In this document: positions 1 through 8,476 of the stretch, piece by piece
How the letters are laid out: every line of letters begins with the position of its first letter
Numbering within the stretch: the first letter of the stretch is position 1
DNA from: Halomonas sp. KAO
Lineage (GTDB): Bacteria > Pseudomonadota > Gammaproteobacteria > Pseudomonadales > Halomonadaceae
Direction of reading: 5' to 3'
Length of the DNA: 64,000 nt
Assembly: GCF_015595025.1 (NCBI RefSeq)
Contig: NZ_JADNRL010000005.1
Span: 62,001-126,000 of the forward strand
Position numbers and translations under genes: made by a program
Notes under the pieces: generated by a model
Seen by the model: only the letters and a program-made list of their open reading frames with translations
Told to the model about the DNA's origin: nothing
The model's database searches: none

Positions 1-129
1 ACTCGGTGCGAGCCCGGCCCCATTGGCGCTTCTCTTTTCCAACGGTGCAAGGGTCACGCCGCAAGAAGACAGTGCGTGTCTCGAGAGGCAAACTGGACAT
101 CAGGCGATACGCGACCCCGAGGCTCCTCA

Positions 130-642
130 ATGACGGCACACCTGATCGACTTTAAAAACGCGGCCGAGGCCAAGCGCTGGCGGGCCATCAACGATGACGT
201 AATGGGCGGCGCCTCCCGCGGCAACCTGCATATGCAAGACGGCGTCGGGGTGTTCAGCGGCGAGACTTCCCTCGAGAACAACGGCGGTTTCGCCTCGGTG
301 CGCCGCGAGCCCGAGGCCATGGACCTGAGCGGCGCTCCGGGCCTGGTGCTCCATGTGCGTGGCGACGGCCGCCGCTACCAGCTGCGCCTGCGCTCAAACC
401 AACTGTTCGAGGGCGCCGCCTATCGGGCGCTGTTCCAGCCCCCCATCGGCGAATGGCAACGCCATGCCCTGCCCTGGCACGAGTTCGAGGCGGTATTCCG
501 CGGTCGGCGACTGGAGGGTGCGCCGCCGCTCGATCCCGCGGCGCTCCGGCAGGTGGGATTGCTTATCGCCGACCGGCGGTCGGGACCCTTTCGGCTGGAG
601 CTGGCGTGGATCGGGAAGATAAACGGCCAGGAAAGCAAATAA
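130..642 (+). CDS. CIA30-family protein (NADH:ubiquinone oxidoreductase intermediate-associated protein 30 fold)
   Basis: Predicted 170-residue soluble protein. The CIA30 signature INDDVMGGASRG lies at residues 20-31, a RYQLRLRSN strand sits mid-protein, and the C-terminus ends in an FRLELAWIG strand, as in this galactose-binding-like jelly-roll family. The mitochondrial relative helps assemble complex I. Bacterial members have no settled role, so no function is assigned. I chose ATG 130 because GAGG lies about 8 bases upstream and family similarity begins there; the longer frame from 76 adds 18 residues unlike the family. No signal peptide or membrane segment is seen. The next gene starts 168 bp downstream across an AT-rich spacer, so it is probably monocistronic or the end of an operon entering from the left. 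Confidence 0.85.
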   Translation: MTAHLIDFKNAAEAKRWRAINDDVMGGASRGNLHMQDGVGVFSGETSLENNGGFASVRREPEAMDLSGAPGLVLHVRGDGRRYQLRLRSNQLFEGAAYRALFQPPIGEWQRHALPWHEFEAVFRGRRLEGAPPLDPAALRQVGLLIADRRSGPFRLELAWIGKINGQESK

Positions 643-810
643 ATCCTCGTTTACTCCACTTTTTTAACACTCCTAAAACTTACAAAATTAGCTACTTTTT
701 ATTGTAAATGGTACGGTAGGGGGTCAGCTAAAAAGTGTTACTTCAAGGCATGATACTGGATTCTTTTGCCTGTCATGAGGTTCTGGTATGTTTAGGAGGT
801 CAACGCATTA

Positions 811-1068
811 ATGATGGATATCTTCAAGGTGGTTTACGATGGGGACACCATCGGTTTCTTCCCTGCCGCCACTTGGTGTCAGGCTTCCAAGACGGGAGCG
901 AACTTTCACCGTAAGCAGACCGGTGAAAACGTGCCTTGGGAGCATGTAACGACCACCTGGATCAATCCGAAGCATTACGAACAGGAGGGTGTTCCTGAAG
1001 AACTTTATGCCGCACCCTCCTCGACCGAGGTAAATAGTGCCGTCGAAAACGATCTTGCCACAGCCTAG
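811..1068 (+). CDS. Conserved-looking small protein of unknown function (85 aa)
   Basis: Not recognised. The 85-residue protein starts MMDIFKVVYDGDTIGFFPAATW, has a Trp/His-rich middle (PWEHVTTTWINPKHYE) and an acidic, Ala/Ser-rich tail. It has no signal peptide, membrane segment or metal-binding cluster. A near-perfect Shine-Dalgarno AGGAGGT at 794-800 sits 10 bases before ATG 811 (a second ATG follows at 814), and a rho-independent terminator follows at 1095-1124, so it looks like a real monocistronic gene. Codon use differs from its neighbours: GTT, GGT, GAA and CTT are frequent where the surrounding genes use GC-ending codons. This is compatible with either strong expression or recent acquisition. 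Confidence 0.7.
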   Translation: MMDIFKVVYDGDTIGFFPAATWCQASKTGANFHRKQTGENVPWEHVTTTWINPKHYEQEGVPEELYAAPSSTEVNSAVENDLATA

Positions 1069-1094
1069 TCTCTGCGCCTGCCCTTAAAACATAT

Positions 1095-1124
1095 AAGCCA
1101 TGCCATCCCGGTATGGCTTTTTTC
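1095..1124 (+). terminator. Rho-independent terminator after the 85-residue gene
   Basis: AAGCCAT at 1095-1101 pairs with ATGGCTT at 1113-1119, extended by one G:U pair, with a loop of about 10 bases and a T run to 1123. It lies 27 bp after the stop at 1068. Confidence 0.85.
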
Positions 1125-1271
1125 TGTTATTTTTTCCATTATCTTGTCTGGCTTTGGATCTTATACAAGTTCACTAATAATATGGGAAGCTAACCCATCC
1201 CTCGCATCACACAGAGCTCTCTGAAGCCAAACCACGTCTCGATTCGTGACTGACAATAAGGAAATACAGCC

Positions 1272-2672
1272 ATGACCGACTCCCCCCTCAAACTCCCGCT
1301 CCGCGAGCAGTATGCCGCTCTGCGCAGCGGCAAACTCACGGCCACCACGCTGGCAGAAACATCGCTGGAAGCTCACCGCATCCGCGGCCAGCACGATCAC
1401 GCCTACATGACCTGGAACGGCGAGGCTGCCCTCGCTCACGCCCAGGCTACAGATCAAGTGATTCGTCAGGGGGGAGACACCGGCGCGCTGATGGGCATCC
1501 CCGTATCGCTCAAGGATTTATTTGCGGTGCCGGGGCTGCCGACCTATGCCGGCTCGTCCCAGCGGCTACCATCACAGTGGGAGCAGGCCGGCCCGCTGGT
1601 CAGGGCCCTGCTCGCCCAGCTGCCCAGCGTGATGGGCAAGACCCATACGGTGGAGTTTGCCTTCGGTGGCCTCGGGACCAATGCCCACTGGGGAGCGCCG
1701 CGCAACCCCTGGGATCTCGAGAATCACCGAATATCCGGGGGCTCGAGCTCCGGAGCGGGGGTATCGCTGGTCGGGGGAACCGCAAGCCTGGCCTTCGGGA
1801 CGGATACCGCGGGCTCGGTGCGAATCCCCGCCTCCATGACGGGGGTGGCAGGCCTCAAGACCACCGCGAGACGCTGGCCCGGGAAGCAGATCGTGCCGCT
1901 CTCTCCTACCCTGGACACCCCTGGGCTGCTGGCTCATCGCGTCGACGACCTGGCGTTTGCCTTCGATGCCCTGGATGGTGCACTGACGGGCCGCGATGAC
2001 CGCGTACCGGCCCCTCCCGCCCTCGCCGATCTCACCCTTGGTGTACCCAGTGCGTTTTTCTGGGACGACTGCGGCCCTGGCATTGCAGAGAGCGTCGAAC
2101 GCGCCATCCGCCAGCTCGAGGCCGCCGGGGCGCGCCTGGTGACCCTGGATCTGCCCAACACCGATGAGGCGTATAGGCTGTTCCTGGAGGGGGGAGTTGC
2201 CGCGGCGGAGCTGTCGGCCTTTCTCAAGACCGACCTTCCCGAAGCGATCACCGCGCTGGACCCCAATGTTGCCGCCAGGGTCGAGGCGGTAGACGACATG
2301 CCCGCCTGGGAGTACGTGCGTCGACGCGCCCTTATCGACAAGCTGTATGGCATGGCCGAGAGGGAGATCGCCGGTGTGGACGCCATGCTCACCCCCACCG
2401 TGGCGATCACGCCGCCCACGGTGGGAAGTCTGCTTTCGGTGGAGGCCTATGCAAGGGCCAATATGCAGGCGCTGCGCAATACCATGATCGCCAACTTCAT
2501 GGGGCTGTGCGGGCTGACCCTGCCGGTGGGTAACGATAGCGCCGGCATGCCGGTGGGCTTGCAGGTAATGGCAGGCCCCCGCCAGGAGGCGCGACTACTG
2601 GCCATCGGCCAGAGCATCGAGCAGCGGCTCGGTACTGGGATCAGCATCCTCGGTGAGCCGCCAACACCGTGA
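1272..2672 (+). CDS. Amidase (amidase-signature family)
   Basis: 466-residue enzyme of the amidase-signature (GatA-like) family, hydrolysing a carboxamide to acid plus ammonia. The Ser-cisSer-Lys triad is visible: Lys81 in SLKD, the GGSSSGAG loop at 156-163 carrying the cis-Ser, and nucleophile Ser182 in GTDTAGSVRIPA. The length fits stand-alone amidases rather than GatA, and there is no gatB or gatC nearby. The substrate cannot be read from sequence; the family includes aliphatic and aryl amidases, allophanate hydrolase and amino-acid amide hydrolases. It starts at ATG 1272 after an AAGG box. Upstream is an AT-rich 150-bp leader after the preceding terminator, so it has its own promoter. It faces the convergent DUF4236 gene about 70 bp away. 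Confidence 0.9.
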   Translation: MTDSPLKLPLREQYAALRSGKLTATTLAETSLEAHRIRGQHDHAYMTWNGEAALAHAQATDQVIRQGGDTGALMGIPVSLKDLFAVPGLPTYAGSSQRLPSQWEQAGPLVRALLAQLPSVMGKTHTVEFAFGGLGTNAHWGAPRNPWDLENHRISGGSSSGAGVSLVGGTASLAFGTDTAGSVRIPASMTGVAGLKTTARRWPGKQIVPLSPTLDTPGLLAHRVDDLAFAFDALDGALTGRDDRVPAPPALADLTLGVPSAFFWDDCGPGIAESVERAIRQLEAAGARLVTLDLPNTDEAYRLFLEGGVAAAELSAFLKTDLPEAITALDPNVAARVEAVDDMPAWEYVRRRALIDKLYGMAEREIAGVDAMLTPTVAITPPTVGSLLSVEAYARANMQALRNTMIANFMGLCGLTLPVGNDSAGMPVGLQVMAGPRQEARLLAIGQSIEQRLGTGISILGEPPTP

Positions 2673-2743
2673 CCCACCCTGCGACTTCGGTAACGGATGC
2701 GACCTCAGGGCCAGCATCTTGACCGGGCTCAGGGCTCCTTCGC

Positions 2744-4015
2744 TTACACCAGCTTCAGCGGCTCGATATCGCGAAAGATCCCGGTCTTGGTCATGTCCCG
2801 GCGCAGGGTGAAGGCCTCGAGCGCCGCCACTGGGTCGATCTGCTCGAGGTTGTCGAACCCGATACGCTCCCACTGCTCCCGGGTCACCTTGACGCTATAG
2901 AGATACTGGTCAGATTCACTGCCGGTCGCCGGGTCGATGGTCTGGCGGTAGCCCGACACACGCGCCTCCTTGACCCCGGGCAGGCGGGCGAACACCGCCC
3001 CCAGCACGCGAAAGGCGATGCCATGCACATGATCACGATAGAGCTCGCGCTGACGCGTGGCGCTCAGCCGGCGGGGCGAAAGCTTGAGCTGCTTGGGGGG
3101 CATGGCCCAGTAGCGGTCCGGCATCTCCTCTTCCCCAGGCAGGTCGATATCCACCGCAATGGTCGATATATCGCTGCCCAGCTCGAAGTCGACCAGGGTC
3201 TCGCGGGGCCAGTCGATCTCCTCGAGACGCTCGCGCAGCGTCGCCTCCATGGCCTGGGGGTCATCCCACACCCCATCGCTCTCGCGCTGATAACGGGAAA
3301 ACTCCGCGGCATCATGCTCGGCCTTGCGCCACTCCCAGGCGCGATAACGCTCATCGAACTCGCTCTTGAGACGGGCACTACGCGCCTCTCGGCGGCGCCT
3401 CGCCGGCGGAACCAGGGCATGCCACCATACCGGCGACAGCGGTTGAAAGGGCGGTGGCGGGGCCTCGTCGAACTCGCTGACCTCATAGCCGTTGGACTCC
3501 GGCGACGGGGTCTCCTCGTGCAGCCGCCCCAGCCCCTCGATCTCGGCATTCAGACGGTCACAGTGGGCCTGGAACTGCTCGCGCAGGCTCGCCTCGGCAT
3601 GACGACGAATGATGCGTGCCTCGGCATCGTTCATGGGCGTGCCATCGTCGTGGAAATAGTGGAGCTGGCCGCTCTCGTCGATCTCCAGTCGCAGCGGCAC
3701 ACTATCGCCCTCGGCCAATCGCGCCTCGAGCGCCGCGGCATCGCCATGACTACAATCGCCACGACCGCTATCGCCACGATCGTTAGGGGGCGCAGCCTTC
3801 TGGCGGCCGCCGCTTGACTCACCGATATCGCGGCCATCCAGGCGCTGGCGATAAGCCAGGCCGGTGCCTGGCCCCCCCACATGGCCCTGCACACCAGCGG
3901 GGCCCACGCTCAGGCTGGCCCCCCGAGGCCCCACCGAAAGGCCGAGCCCCCCCTTGCCGAGGTTGAGACGAACACCCGGCGCCAGACGGATACGGCGCTG
4001 AAAACGAAAGGCCAT
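2744..4015 (-). CDS. DUF4236 domain-containing protein
   Basis: 423-residue protein. The first ~55 residues carry the DUF4236 pattern: [21 protein letters not shown] then [15 protein letters not shown], a glycine-rich beta motif. The rest is a charged, mostly helical region with an Arg-rich stretch ([15 protein letters not shown], about residues 205-220) and an acidic pre-C-terminal segment. The family has no known biochemical role. It lies 70 bp downstream of rmuC on the same strand, so it may be the tail gene of the long SMC-rmuC operon. The ATG at 4015 lacks a strong Shine-Dalgarno, but DUF4236 proteins begin with this M-x-FRFRRR motif, which supports the start. Confidence 0.8.
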   Translation of the reverse strand: MAFRFQRRIRLAPGVRLNLGKGGLGLSVGPRGASLSVGPAGVQGHVGGPGTGLAYRQRLDGRDIGESSGGRQKAAPPNDRGDSGRGDCSHGDAAALEARLAEGDSVPLRLEIDESGQLHYFHDDGTPMNDAEARIIRRHAEASLREQFQAHCDRLNAEIEGLGRLHEETPSPESNGYEVSEFDEAPPPPFQPLSPVWWHALVPPARRRREARSARLKSEFDERYRAWEWRKAEHDAAEFSRYQRESDGVWDDPQAMEATLRERLEEIDWPRETLVDFELGSDISTIAVDIDLPGEEEMPDRYWAMPPKQLKLSPRRLSATRQRELYRDHVHGIAFRVLGAVFARLPGVKEARVSGYRQTIDPATGSESDQYLYSVKVTREQWERIGFDNLEQIDPVAALEAFTLRRDMTKTGIFRDIEPLKLV

Positions 4016-4085
4016 GTCGGTTATCTACCATCCCTGTCGAAGTGACACTCATCGCCAGTCTAGCCGGCCCGGGCCGGCAGGGCAT

Positions 4086-5525
4086 TTAACGCTCTTCTCC
4101 CGCTCTCGGCTCGACCTGACTGGCGGGCCCCGAAGAGCCGACCTCCAGCCGAGCCCGCTCCAGCACCTCGGCGGGCAGCTCCTTCTTCACCGCCACGCCC
4201 AGCTCGCGGAACTCGCTGGCCTGCTTGACCAGGTTGCCACGCCCGTTGACCAGCTGACCCAGCGCCTTGTCGTAGCTCTCGCGAGCGCCGTCGAGCTTCC
4301 TGCCCACGTCCTGCATGCTCTCCAGGAAGGAGGAGAGCTTGGTATGAAAGCGCTCGGCCTTCCTCGCAAGCTCGGCGCTGTGGCGGCTCTGATTCTCGAA
4401 GCGCCATAGCTGGCCGACGATATTCAGGCTGGTCAGCAGCGTGGTGGGGGTAGCCACCAGCACATTGCGCTCGATGGCCCGCTGGTAGAGCGTCGCATCA
4501 TGACGCAGGGCCTCGATATAGGCCGACTCCACCGGGATAAACATGATCACCACCTCCGGGGAGTTGAGTCCCGGCAGATCATAGTAGTGCTTGTCCGCCA
4601 GCTCCTCGATGCGGTCACCCACGGCGCCGGCGTGGTCGGCCAGCGCCCGCTGGCGGGTCAGTTCATCCTCGGCGTTGACATACTCCAGATAGGCGGCGAG
4701 TGACGTCTTGGCATCGATCACCAGATGACGCCCCTCGGGCAGATAGACCAGCGCATCCGGGCGGCGCTTGCCCTGCTCGGTGGTGAAGCTCTTCTCACGC
4801 TGGTAGTCCTCACCCGCGCGCAGCCCCGCACTGTCCAGCACGTTTTCCAGCATCAGTTCGCCCCAGTTGCCCTGCACCTTCTTCTGCCCCCTGAGGGCTT
4901 CGGTCAGCTGGGCGGCCTGGTCGGTGATATCACGATTGAGCTGCTGCAGGTGCTTGAGCTCGGTGGTGAGGCTGGCACGCTGGGCGGTCTCCTGGGTGTG
5001 CAGGGTCTCGACCTTGTCGCGAAAGCCCTTGATCTCCTCCTGAAACGGCTTGAGCAGCCCCTGCAGGCTGCGCTCGGAGAGCGAGGTGAAGGCCCTGCCC
5101 TTCTGCTCCAGCAGCTCGTTGGCGAGGTTCTCGAACTCCACCTTGAGCTGCTGCTTGCTCTCCTCCATCCAGGCCAGCTGACGGGCGAAGTGGGCCTCCT
5201 TCTCCTCCAGCCGGGTGGTCAGTTCGCCATGGGTCTGCTTGAGCGCATAGTAGGCGTCGCGGAAGCGCTCGAGCTCACGCCCCCGGGCCTCGACGGCCTC
5301 GCGCTGGGTCTCCACCTCGCCCTCCGCCACCTGCAGCGCCACGGTCTGCTCGCGGGCCTCCAGCTGCTGGGCGTGAAGCGCGTCGCGGACCTCATCCCGC
5401 TGATGGCGCACGGCGCCTAGCCGGCGCTGCTGGAGAGAGAAGGTGATCAGTACACCGACCACAAGCGCTACCAGGCCGGTCAGGGCATGGCGCATATCGA
5501 GCTGCTGAAGAAGTTCCACGGTCAC
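4086..5525 (-). CDS. rmuC: DNA recombination protein RmuC
   Basis: 479-residue RmuC homologue. An N-terminal membrane segment (about residues 14-30) is followed by a long coiled coil (about 35-215), then the RmuC domain with GNWGE at 219-223 and a PD-(D/E)xK-like core (P256-D257 and D271-A272-K273 in LVIDAKTSLAAYL). In E. coli, RmuC limits inversion at short inverted repeats and is thought to be a nuclease-fold protein; its exact activity is unsettled. It starts 39 bp after the stop of the TOPRIM gene of the SMC cluster, on the same strand, so it is probably cotranscribed with it. That places two nuclease-like proteins at the end of one operon. Confidence 0.95.
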   Translation of the reverse strand: MTVELLQQLDMRHALTGLVALVVGVLITFSLQQRRLGAVRHQRDEVRDALHAQQLEAREQTVALQVAEGEVETQREAVEARGRELERFRDAYYALKQTHGELTTRLEEKEAHFARQLAWMEESKQQLKVEFENLANELLEQKGRAFTSLSERSLQGLLKPFQEEIKGFRDKVETLHTQETAQRASLTTELKHLQQLNRDITDQAAQLTEALRGQKKVQGNWGELMLENVLDSAGLRAGEDYQREKSFTTEQGKRRPDALVYLPEGRHLVIDAKTSLAAYLEYVNAEDELTRQRALADHAGAVGDRIEELADKHYYDLPGLNSPEVVIMFIPVESAYIEALRHDATLYQRAIERNVLVATPTTLLTSLNIVGQLWRFENQSRHSAELARKAERFHTKLSSFLESMQDVGRKLDGARESYDKALGQLVNGRGNLVKQASEFRELGVAVKKELPAEVLERARLEVGSSGPASQVEPRAGEER

Positions 5526-5564
5526 GTCATCCAGATAGGGAAGTTCGAGGGCATCGACGCCTCA

Positions 5565-6479
5565 TCACGGCGAGGATGGCAAGCCATCGTACAGCGCCAC
5601 CCGCTGCCAGCGCTCGGCATCGCCAAACCACTGCTGGCGCAGGCCGCGCTGGTCGTCCAGCAGAATCGCCAGAGAGTCGGCCAGCGGATGCCCGACGGGC
5701 AATCCGGCGACGTGGGCTCGCAGTCGTCGCTGATCGCTCTGCTGCTCCGGCGGCAGGTGCTGGGAGTTGGCCCGCTCGGCAAGGACCACCAGCGGCGGCA
5801 GCAGCAGATGCGTGGCGCCACTGGAGAGCGCGATGCCGACCCCCTTGGCGTCGAAATCCCCCAGATAGAGGTGCGGCTTGCCGCACGCTCTCCATGCCTC
5901 GGCCAGACGTGAGAAGCCGCCACCATAGTGGCGGTCGCCACGGTAGAGCACCAGCATCGATGACCAGCCCTCCAGGGCAGGAATCGCCGGCGAGAAGTCG
6001 TAGAAGCCATCCAGGTTCTCGATCTGCACCAGCACCTCGAAGGCGTCGAGGTCGATATCTCGCCAGTCGGTATCCACCACCTCGCGCTCGCGCTTGATCA
6101 GCCCGTCTCGCTTACCCATCGCCGGAAGGCTGGCCAGTACCCGCTGCTCCCGGGGCTTCTCGCGCATCGCCTTGTCCTCGCGATTGCCAAGCGCCGCCTG
6201 CTGCGTGGTGCTCAGACCACCGAGGTCGGCCCCCAGGGCAGGCTCGCCCAGGCCGACCAGGGTCTCGTCGATCATGCCAAGCAGTTCGGCGTCGAGTCGC
6301 AGCAGGTCATGGGTGAGACGCGCCCCGAGTTCGATATCGTGATCCCGGCACCACTCGATGATGGCGTTGGTAACAGCGCCACGTTTTTTCTCGACACTGG
6401 CTTTCTCGACACTGGCCCGATCGGCCAGCTCAGCCAGGGCGTCGCGCAGCAGCTTACGGGCTCGATTGGATAGCAGCAT
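5565..6479 (-). CDS. TOPRIM-domain protein, JetD/MksG-like subunit of a Wadjet-like SMC system
   Basis: 304 residues. The C-terminal half reads as a TOPRIM-type metal-binding fold: Glu154 in VLVQIENLDGF, then YRGDRHYGGG (179-188), then YLGDFDAKGVGI with Asp208 and Asp210. In JetD/MksG the same layout (E...N, then YWGDIDTHG) forms the nuclease that cuts plasmid DNA for the Wadjet SMC complex. The N-terminal half is helical and charged, like the DNA-binding arm of JetD. It is shorter than typical JetD. It lies 60 bp after the kleisin-like gene as the fourth gene of the SMC cluster. Residues 22-31 are a duplicated ASVEK unit from a 15-bp DNA repeat. The assignment rests on motif spacing and context, not on close identity; another TOPRIM nuclease is possible. 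Confidence 0.7.
   Translation of the reverse strand: MLLSNRARKLLRDALAELADRASVEKASVEKKRGAVTNAIIEWCRDHDIELGARLTHDLLRLDAELLGMIDETLVGLGEPALGADLGGLSTTQQAALGNREDKAMREKPREQRVLASLPAMGKRDGLIKREREVVDTDWRDIDLDAFEVLVQIENLDGFYDFSPAIPALEGWSSMLVLYRGDRHYGGGFSRLAEAWRACGKPHLYLGDFDAKGVGIALSSGATHLLLPPLVVLAERANSQHLPPEQQSDQRRLRAHVAGLPVGHPLADSLAILLDDQRGLRQQWFGDAERWQRVALYDGLPSSP
6387..6416. repeat. Perfect 15-bp tandem duplication inside the TOPRIM gene
   Basis: TTTCTCGACACTGGC occurs at 6387-6401 and again at 6402-6416, duplicating five codons (ASVEK) near the N-terminus without breaking the frame. Confidence 0.9.
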
Positions 6480-6539
6480 GGTAAGTAAACAGCCTGTTGG
6501 ATAGCGGCCTTTATACTGGCATGGCGAGCGGCTTGGCGC

Positions 6540-7778
6540 TTACGCCAGTTGCACGACGACGTCGTGGATCAGTCTCAGGTGATTGTAGGGGCTGGCCTGG
6601 CTCTCCTGCTGGCTCAGGCGAAAGGCGCGCTGCTCGTTGCGAGGCAGGCCCTGGAACTCGGCGATCACCTGGAACAGCCAGATCTCCTCGCCCCACTCAA
6701 GCTCGCCTTCCTGCCGATACCCCAGGGCGCTGACGCCCTCGCCCCCGCGGTCCACCACCGAGAGGTAGAAGCGCTCCACCTCCTCCTTGAGGGCCTGGTG
6801 ACGAGCGGCGACCAGGGCGTCCTCCTGGGGCGCGGCGGCACCGGCGGCGGTAACCGGCTCCGGACGCTGGGCCGGTCGCGGCAGCCGGTGCAGCAGCTCG
6901 GTCAGCGCCCGGCTATCGGGGTGATGGTCCAGGGCCGCGGCGCCGGCGGCGACCAGCGGCGTGGCACGATTGACCAGCGCCGGCACCTCGCCACGCCGAG
7001 CATAGTTGCCGGGCACGAACCCCGGGTGCTCGCGCAGAAAGCCGGCCATGCCGGCCACCAGGCGGCTGCGCGACTGCTGCTGGCGGAAGCGTGCCATCAG
7101 CTCAACCATGCGCCGCTGCACCTCGCGTAGGCTGGTGTAGTGCTGGGTGAGCTGCTGCTGCAGGCCACTGACCAGCAGCTTGCGCAGGGCGCCATCGCTG
7201 CCCACCAGCGCGATCAGCTCGTCGAAGTCGATCAGCGCCAGACCATCGAGCAGCCGCACGATCTGCTTCTGGGCCCGCTCGTTCTCGCGGATCTTGTCGC
7301 CCAGCCGGCTGACGAAGCCGAAGTCGCCGTTGAGGCGGCGCCACAGGCTGTCGATGGCATCGGCGAAGCGGCCGTTGAGGTCATCCACCTCCTGGCGAAG
7401 GCGCAGCAGCTGCTGCTCCTGGCGCCAGTATTCACCGCCATCGCGGGCCTCGCGGTAGCTCTGCACCAGGCTGCGCATAAGCTCCAGGGTCTCGGCCACA
7501 TCGGCGTTGACGTGGCGGCGACTCTCGTCGGCCAGCATCTCGGCAATCAGCTCCCGCACCTTGGGGGCGAGCTTGACGCCCCCCTGCTCGTCCGGGCGCC
7601 ACAGGATGCGGGCCGCCAGCAGCCGGTTGAGCGCGGTGGTGCTGAGCCCCTCCAGCGGCACCTCGTCCCGGGCGTAGCCCGCCATCAGGGCCTCGGCATG
7701 CTTGCCGAGCAGCGCCAGTCGCTCGACCCCGGTGGTGATCAGGCGGCTCTCCAGATCATGGGAGGGGGCATCACTCAC
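6540..7778 (-). CDS. MukF/MksF/JetA-like kleisin subunit
   Basis: 412 residues, almost entirely predicted helical, close to MukF length (about 440). The N-terminal ~80 residues look like a winged helix (LSTTALNRLLAARILWR, then VKLAPKVRELIAEML). The middle is a long coiled bundle with a conserved-looking DFGFVSRLGDKIRENERAQKQIVRLLD stretch around residues 150-175, and the C-terminus is a second small domain (LEWGEEIWLFQVIAEFQGL). An Ala/Pro-rich linker at about 295-315 separates them. This is the layout of a kleisin bridging SMC heads. It starts in an ATGA overlap (7775-7778) with the MukE-like gene, which implies coupled synthesis and a fixed ratio. I know of no closely matching named family; the role is inferred from size, architecture and position. 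Confidence 0.65.
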   Translation of the reverse strand: MSDAPSHDLESRLITTGVERLALLGKHAEALMAGYARDEVPLEGLSTTALNRLLAARILWRPDEQGGVKLAPKVRELIAEMLADESRRHVNADVAETLELMRSLVQSYREARDGGEYWRQEQQLLRLRQEVDDLNGRFADAIDSLWRRLNGDFGFVSRLGDKIRENERAQKQIVRLLDGLALIDFDELIALVGSDGALRKLLVSGLQQQLTQHYTSLREVQRRMVELMARFRQQQSRSRLVAGMAGFLREHPGFVPGNYARRGEVPALVNRATPLVAAGAAALDHHPDSRALTELLHRLPRPAQRPEPVTAAGAAAPQEDALVAARHQALKEEVERFYLSVVDRGGEGVSALGYRQEGELEWGEEIWLFQVIAEFQGLPRNEQRAFRLSQQESQASPYNHLRLIHDVVVQLA

Positions 7779-8476
7779 AGCAGGCTCTCCTGGCCACTGG
7801 GCGCCTGGTCATCCACCGGCAGGTTCTCCTCGTCGCGAATGAAGCGCACCAGATCGATGAGGTAGTCGATCTTGGCGGTGACCAGGTAGTACTGGCGATC
7901 GGGATGGGGTTGCAGCAGATAGCCGTGCTCCCTGAGCCGCTTGAACACCTGCTTGAGCTGGGCATCGAGCTGGTCGCTCTGGGAGCCGAAGAAGGGATCG
8001 CCCGCCAGGCGCTCGAGGCGCTCGCGCAGCCCCTGATGATCCTCACAGCGGGAGCTGAAGTCGGCTGGCTTGAGCACGTCACCCGGGGCGGCCGGGCCAT
8101 CGCGCCCCAATGCCTCCTGCACCAGCTGCAGCCACTCCAGCAGCGGGAGCAGGCTGTTGACGGTATCCGCCAGCTGTCGGGAGAGCTGCTCCCGGGCCCC
8201 TTCATCGAGGGTTCGCCAGGCCAGGAAGACGACGCTGCCCTCTTGGTTGGTGGCCAGTCGCCGATTGAGCGGACGTAGATAGGCATCGATCCGCTCGCGG
8301 GTCCGCTCGTCCTGCAGGTGACGAAAGGCGCTTTCGTCGCTGACCGCACAGAGGAACTCGCCGGCCAGCAGCCGCTCGATCAGGGGCCCCAGCGCCACCA
8401 GGGAGCGCTCGGGGCCGGCGTGTGCCGACATCATCGCCTCGTCGCTTTCCGCTTGGGGCTTCACGTCCTGGCTCAT
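7775..8476 (-). CDS. MukE/MksE/JetB-like subunit
   Basis: 233 residues, matching MukE length (about 234). It has two helix-rich blocks: an N-terminal one with VALGPLIERLLAGEFLCAVSDESAFRHL, and a C-terminal winged-helix-like one with KQVFKRLREHGYLLQPHPDRQYYLVTAKIDYLIDLVRFI (about residues 178-216). JetB/MksE proteins share this tandem winged-helix plan and clamp the kleisin and DNA. It overlaps both neighbours by four bases (ATGA at 8473-8476 and 7775-7778), so all three are translationally coupled. No catalytic motif is present and none is expected. The call depends on context with the SMC ATPase upstream and the kleisin-like gene downstream. Confidence 0.65.
   Translation of the reverse strand: MSQDVKPQAESDEAMMSAHAGPERSLVALGPLIERLLAGEFLCAVSDESAFRHLQDERTRERIDAYLRPLNRRLATNQEGSVVFLAWRTLDEGAREQLSRQLADTVNSLLPLLEWLQLVQEALGRDGPAAPGDVLKPADFSSRCEDHQGLRERLERLAGDPFFGSQSDQLDAQLKQVFKRLREHGYLLQPHPDRQYYLVTAKIDYLIDLVRFIRDEENLPVDDQAPSGQESLL

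Noticed and set aside
766-792. Promoter TTGCCT/TATGTT before the 85-residue gene
   Set aside because: The spacer is 15 bp and the start point would fall in the ribosome site, so it cannot serve that gene.
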